A stretch of 8,350 nucleotides of DNA from Bacteroidales bacterium UBA1800 (GTDB lineage: Bacteria; Bacteroidota; Bacteroidia; Bacteroidales; VadinHA17): contig DCFQ01000029.1 in assembly GCA_002319915.1 (NCBI GenBank), positions 9,497 through 17,846 of the forward strand, written 5' to 3'. Shown here piece by piece: positions 6,150 to 8,350 of this stretch; position 1 is the first letter of the stretch; each line of letters starts with the position of its first letter. The notes under the pieces are model-generated. The model saw only the letters and a list, made by a program, of their open reading frames with translations, was not told the origin of the DNA and did not search any database. The position numbers and the translations under genes are program-made.

Positions 6150-7703
6150 TCACAGTTCGCAATAACTTTCCTCATCCGCCAGGTTTTTGCATGGGTAGCG
6201 CCAGGTAAGACCGTCATCCCCGATCAGCCTGTTGGACGGCTCCGGACCCCATGTTCCTGCCGGATAGCCGTACACCTTGATTGCGGGGTTGTTCTTCCAT
6301 GCATTTTGTATCGGCTCCAGGAACTTCCATGCAGTCTCGATGGTATCGTCACGTGAGAAGAGTGTCTGGTCGCCAAGCATCACGTCATAGAGAAGCCTTT
6401 CGTATGCGGAAGGCACCCGGATATCCGACAGGTCCTTATAGTGGAAATCCATGTTGACGTTCTTCACCTTGAAGCCCGCTCCCGGTTCCTTCATATCGAA
6501 CTTCATCAGGATGCCCTCGTCAGGCTGTATCCTGATAATAAGCTGATTATCCGACTTATTGTTCTTAGTCCCCTGGAAAAGGTAATGAGGTGACGGCTTG
6601 AAATGGACAACCACTTCGGTCACACGGGTCGGAAGCCTCTTGCCGGTCCTGATAAAGAAGGGCACCCCGCCCCACCTCCAGTTGTTGATAAAGAACTTGA
6701 TTGCCACATAAGTCTCCGTCCGTGAATGGGTATCCACTCCTTTTTCGTACCTGTAGCCCGGGATGCATTCTCCCCTGATAGTCGACGAGGTATACTGGCC
6801 CCTGATGACCTGTTTCTCCACATCTTCTTCCCGGATGGGCTGCAGCGACTGGAATACCTTGAGCACTTCATTCCTGATCGCGTCGGCATCAAGTGAAGAA
6901 GGCGGCTCCATTGCCGTCAGCCCGGCCATCTGCAGAAGGTGATTCTGAACCATATCCCTCAGCGCCCCCGAATTGTCGTAGTATCCTCCCCTGCGCTCCA
7001 CCCCTAAGTTTTCGGCGGATGTGATCTCGATGCGGCTTACGTAATTCCTGTTCCACAACGGTTCGAATATCCCGTTGGCAAACCTCATCACGAGCAGATT
7101 TTGGACAGTCTCCTTGCCGAGATAATGATCGATCCTGAAGATCTGATCCTCTCCCATCAGGGAGTGCATGGTCTGGTTCAGCTTCCGTGCAGAAACATAA
7201 TCGTACCCGAAAGGTTTTTCGATAATGAACCTCCTGAAACCGTCTTTCTGATCAGCCAAGCCCACCCGGGAAAGGCTGGTCGAGATTATTTCGTACATGC
7301 TCGGAGGCGTGGCATAATAAAAGATAATGTTGCCTCCGACCGAGGAGCTCTTCCTTATCCCGTCAACGAGCTTCTTCAGGCCCTGGTAACCTTCGGGAGA
7401 AATCATATCGAAGGAATAATAACTGCAGCAGCTTACGAATTCATCGACCGGTCCGGTATCAGGACTTTTTTCTGTCAGCGATGACACTATTGCATCGCGC
7501 ATCCTTGCCCTGAAATCCTCAGTGGTCATTACTGTCCTCCCGATCCCGAGGAGTGAAAACTTTTCAGGCATCATGTTCTGGCATCTCAGGGAGTAGATGC
7601 CGGGCATCAGTTTCCTGGAAGTCAGGTCGCCGGTAGCACCAAAGATTACAAGTATAAGATTATCTGGTTTTTCCATTCGCGATTTATTGATAATAGACTC
7701 CAT
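6150..7703 (-). CDS. zwf: Glucose-6-phosphate 1-dehydrogenase
   Basis: It oxidises glucose 6-phosphate to 6-phosphoglucono-delta-lactone, the NADPH-producing entry step of the oxidative pentose phosphate pathway. The 517 residues are about normal for the family. The N-terminal Rossmann motif is FGATGDLTSRKLMP (21-34). Arg56 in GIGR aligns with the arginine that recognises the NADP 2'-phosphate in the Leuconostoc enzyme, suggesting NADP preference. EKPFG (162-166, K163), the signature RIDHYLGKE (190-198) and the catalytic-base histidine H255 in RDMVQNHLLQ (249-258) are all present. The conserved C-terminal domain follows. The start is either the ATG at 7703 or an in-frame ATG at codon 10 (7676). 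The second gives MEKPDNLILVIFG, closer to many homologues, and neither has a Shine-Dalgarno sequence. pgl follows after the repeat array. gnd, often in the same cluster in Bacteroidetes, is not present here. A consensus promoter lies about 150 bp upstream. Confidence 0.96.
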   Translation of the reverse strand: MESIINKSRMEKPDNLILVIFGATGDLTSRKLMPGIYSLRCQNMMPEKFSLLGIGRTVMTTEDFRARMRDAIVSSLTEKSPDTGPVDEFVSCCSYYSFDMISPEGYQGLKKLVDGIRKSSSVGGNIIFYYATPPSMYEIISTSLSRVGLADQKDGFRRFIIEKPFGYDYVSARKLNQTMHSLMGEDQIFRIDHYLGKETVQNLLVMRFANGIFEPLWNRNYVSRIEITSAENLGVERRGGYYDNSGALRDMVQNHLLQMAGLTAMEPPSSLDADAIRNEVLKVFQSLQPIREEDVEKQVIRGQYTSSTIRGECIPGYRYEKGVDTHSRTETYVAIKFFINNWRWGGVPFFIRTGKRLPTRVTEVVVHFKPSPHYLFQGTKNNKSDNQLIIRIQPDEGILMKFDMKEPGAGFKVKNVNMDFHYKDLSDIRVPSAYERLLYDVMLGDQTLFSRDDTIETAWKFLEPIQNAWKNNPAIKVYGYPAGTWGPEPSNRLIGDDGLTWRYPCKNLADEESYCEL

Positions 7704-7810
7704 GGCACCAAGATATGATTAAAGAACGTTAATTTATCATTTTAACCTGATCTTAACAGTTTAAAATCAGTCGCATATATATCACAAAATCCGTACCGAT
7801 ATTGTTTTCG

Positions 7811-7833
7811 GACAGAAAAGGATTAATTCTGTC
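7811..7833 (-). other. Hairpin in the zwf leader
   Basis: GACAGAA (7811-7817) and TTCTGTC (7827-7833) are a perfect 7-bp inverted repeat with a 9-nt loop. They lie within the predicted zwf 5' leader, just after the expected transcript start. No T-run follows, so it is not a terminator. It could be an operator for a transcription factor, an mRNA-stabilising hairpin, or chance. Confidence 0.4.
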
Positions 7834-7854
7834 AGTTGCTCTGGCGGACAAAAT

Positions 7855-7884
7855 CAAAGTTAAAATTTATTAACATTTTAACAA
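7855..7884 (-). promoter_or_regulatory. zwf promoter
   Basis: On the minus strand TTG (7882-7884), 19 nt and TAACTTTG (7855-7862) are an exact match to the Bacteroidetes TTG-N19-TAnnTTTG promoter. The transcript would begin near 7848, giving a leader of about 145 nt before the ATG at 7703. Confidence 0.7.
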
Positions 7885-7887
7885 CTA

Positions 7888-7922
7888 TTTGCATCAATCT
7901 GAAAGATATTATTATATATTTG
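7888..7922 (+). promoter_or_regulatory. gltB promoter
   Basis: TTTG (7888-7891) is followed after 23 nt by TATATTTG (7915-7922), a perfect -7 box. The spacing is at the long end of the tolerated range. The transcript would begin near 7929, leaving a leader of about 170 nt before gltB. The -33 elements of this promoter and the divergent zwf promoter are separated by only 4 bp (7885-7888). Confidence 0.62.
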
Positions 7923-7940
7923 ACGGCAAATTATAAGCGC

Positions 7941-8003
7941 ATGCATATTCTAAACTATAATAGATATTTTATCCTGGTATTAAGGTTTCCGGGAACAGAT
8001 TGA
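7941..8003 (+). CDS. Possible 20-codon leader peptide of gltB
   Basis: An ATG about 12 nt after the predicted transcript start opens a 20-codon frame ending in TGA (8001-8003). It has Asn-Tyr-Asn at codons 5-7, inside the 5' arm of the 8-bp helix, and Ile-Leu-Val-Leu at codons 11-14, on segment 1 of the attenuator. It ends RFPGTD across segment 2. Six of its twenty residues are Ile, Leu or Val. There is no Shine-Dalgarno sequence, which is normal in this phylum. The placement relative to the hairpins is what a leader peptide requires, but a frame this short can occur by chance. The peptide resembles none I can name with certainty. Confidence 0.4.
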   Translation: MHILNYNRYFILVLRFPGTD

Positions 8004-8032
8004 GAATGGGATTTATAGTTGGTTTGATGATG

Positions 8033-8067
8033 ACCGTTCTCCAGAAGACCCAGGGAACGGTTTTTTT
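8033..8067 (+). terminator. Intrinsic terminator in the gltB leader
   Basis: The stem CCGTTCTC (8034-8041) / GGGAACGG (8053-8060) has seven Watson-Crick pairs and one T-G pair, extendable by A8033-T8061, with an 11-nt loop. It is followed directly by seven T residues (8061-8067). No gene ends upstream on this strand, and gltB starts at 8099. It therefore cannot be an ordinary end-of-operon terminator and suggests attenuation or the end of a small RNA. Confidence 0.75.
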
Positions 8068-8098
8068 GTAATAAAAATAAGGTTCAATAATTAAGCAG

Positions 8099-8350
8099 AT
8101 GGAAACGGAACGGCCGTTAAAAGAAGGATTATACAGGCAGGAATTTGAACATGGCAGCTGCGGGATCGGGTTTGTGGCTCACATCAGGGGCAGGAAGTCG
8201 CATGCCATCATAAGCCAGGGGCTTGATATTCTCCGGAATATGACCCATCGCGGCGCTGAAGGTGCCGACTCGAAGACGGGAGACGGGGCAGGTGTGATGA
8301 TCCAGGTGCCGCGCGATTTTTACCTTATCCAGGGTTACTCCCTTCCGCCT
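8099..8350 (+). CDS. gltB: Glutamate synthase large subunit, N-terminus only
   Basis: GltB transfers the amide group of glutamine to 2-oxoglutarate, giving two glutamates, using reducing equivalents delivered through the small subunit GltD. Only the first 84 codons are in the window. They hold the start of the class II glutamine amidotransferase domain. CGIGFVAHIRGRKSH begins with the nucleophilic cysteine C21, which should become residue 1 of the mature enzyme. RNMTHRGAEGADSKTGDGAG (46-65) holds the glutamine-binding and oxyanion-side residues. The frame is open to the window edge. The predicted propeptide is 20 residues, shorter than the 36-42 residues known for Azospirillum and E. coli. 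The ATG at 8099 is the only plausible start: the region upstream is the terminator and AT-rich sequence. Expression appears to depend on reading through that terminator. Confidence 0.94.
   Translation, partial: METERPLKEGLYRQEFEHGSCGIGFVAHIRGRKSHAIISQGLDILRNMTHRGAEGADSKTGDGAGVMIQVPRDFYLIQGYSLPP

Larger units (their letters stand above)
7929..8067 (+). ncRNA. Structured gltB leader, candidate attenuator
   Basis: Between the predicted gltB promoter and an intrinsic terminator lie segments that can pair in alternative ways. Segment 1, TCCTGG (7972-7977), pairs with segment 2, CCGGGA (7989-7994). Segment 2, as GGGAAC (7991-7996), can instead pair with segment 3, GTTCTC (8036-8041). Segment 3 in turn forms the terminator stem with segment 4 (8053-8060). 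A further 8-bp helix, AACTATAA (7953-7960) with TTATAGTT (8013-8020), can enclose segments 1 and 2. No promoter-like sequence lies between the terminator and gltB, so gltB transcription would have to read through. The region could instead be an independent small RNA. The pairings were found by eye, several contain G-U pairs, and no energies were computed. Confidence 0.55.

Noticed and set aside
6030..6356. A 108-codon plus-strand open frame across the 8-bp array
   Set aside because: Its repetitive N-terminal part is just the translated array and the rest is antisense to zwf.

Overview
The window looks like a chromosomal segment of a member of the Bacteroidetes (Bacteroidota), probably Bacteroidales-like. 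The protein families read as Bacteroidetes versions: a 63-residue cold shock protein, a 630-residue SpeA, and a zwf-pgl pair. Upstream of most genes I can also place the phylum's promoter pattern, TTG about 19-23 bp before TAnnTTTG, and there are few Shine-Dalgarno sequences. All genes look intact. I see no insertion sequence, tRNA, rRNA or CRISPR array.

Layout from left to right. Positions 1-167 are non-coding and repeat-rich: an 8-bp tandem repeat cut by the window edge, a perfect 10-bp inverted repeat, and a G-run cluster. Then, all on the minus strand, come a Yip1-like five-helix membrane protein (168-818), biosynthetic arginine decarboxylase speA (938-2830) and an exported M14 zinc carboxypeptidase-like protein (2933-4585). 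A plus-strand cold shock gene (4774-4965) follows with a strong intrinsic terminator. Convergent to it is a very short lysine-rich gene of 36 residues (5046-5156, minus). Next are 6-phosphogluconolactonase pgl (5265-6038, minus) and glucose-6-phosphate dehydrogenase zwf (6150-7703, minus). The gap between these two is filled by eleven degenerate 8-bp repeat units. Divergent from zwf, and running off the right edge, is gltB, the large subunit of glutamate synthase (8099 onward, plus).

Functionally, zwf and pgl are the first two steps of the oxidative pentose phosphate pathway and supply NADPH. GltB is part of an enzyme that uses reductant, often NADPH, to make glutamate. The zwf and gltB promoters appear to lie back to back with only 4 bp between their -33 elements, so the two transcription units probably compete or are coordinated.

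The most interesting structure is the gltB leader (about 7929-8067). It contains a 20-codon open frame, three mutually exclusive base-pairing segments and an intrinsic terminator followed by seven T residues, only 31 bp before the gltB start codon. This is the architecture of a translation-coupled transcription attenuator. The pairing was read by eye; no folding or comparative analysis was possible.
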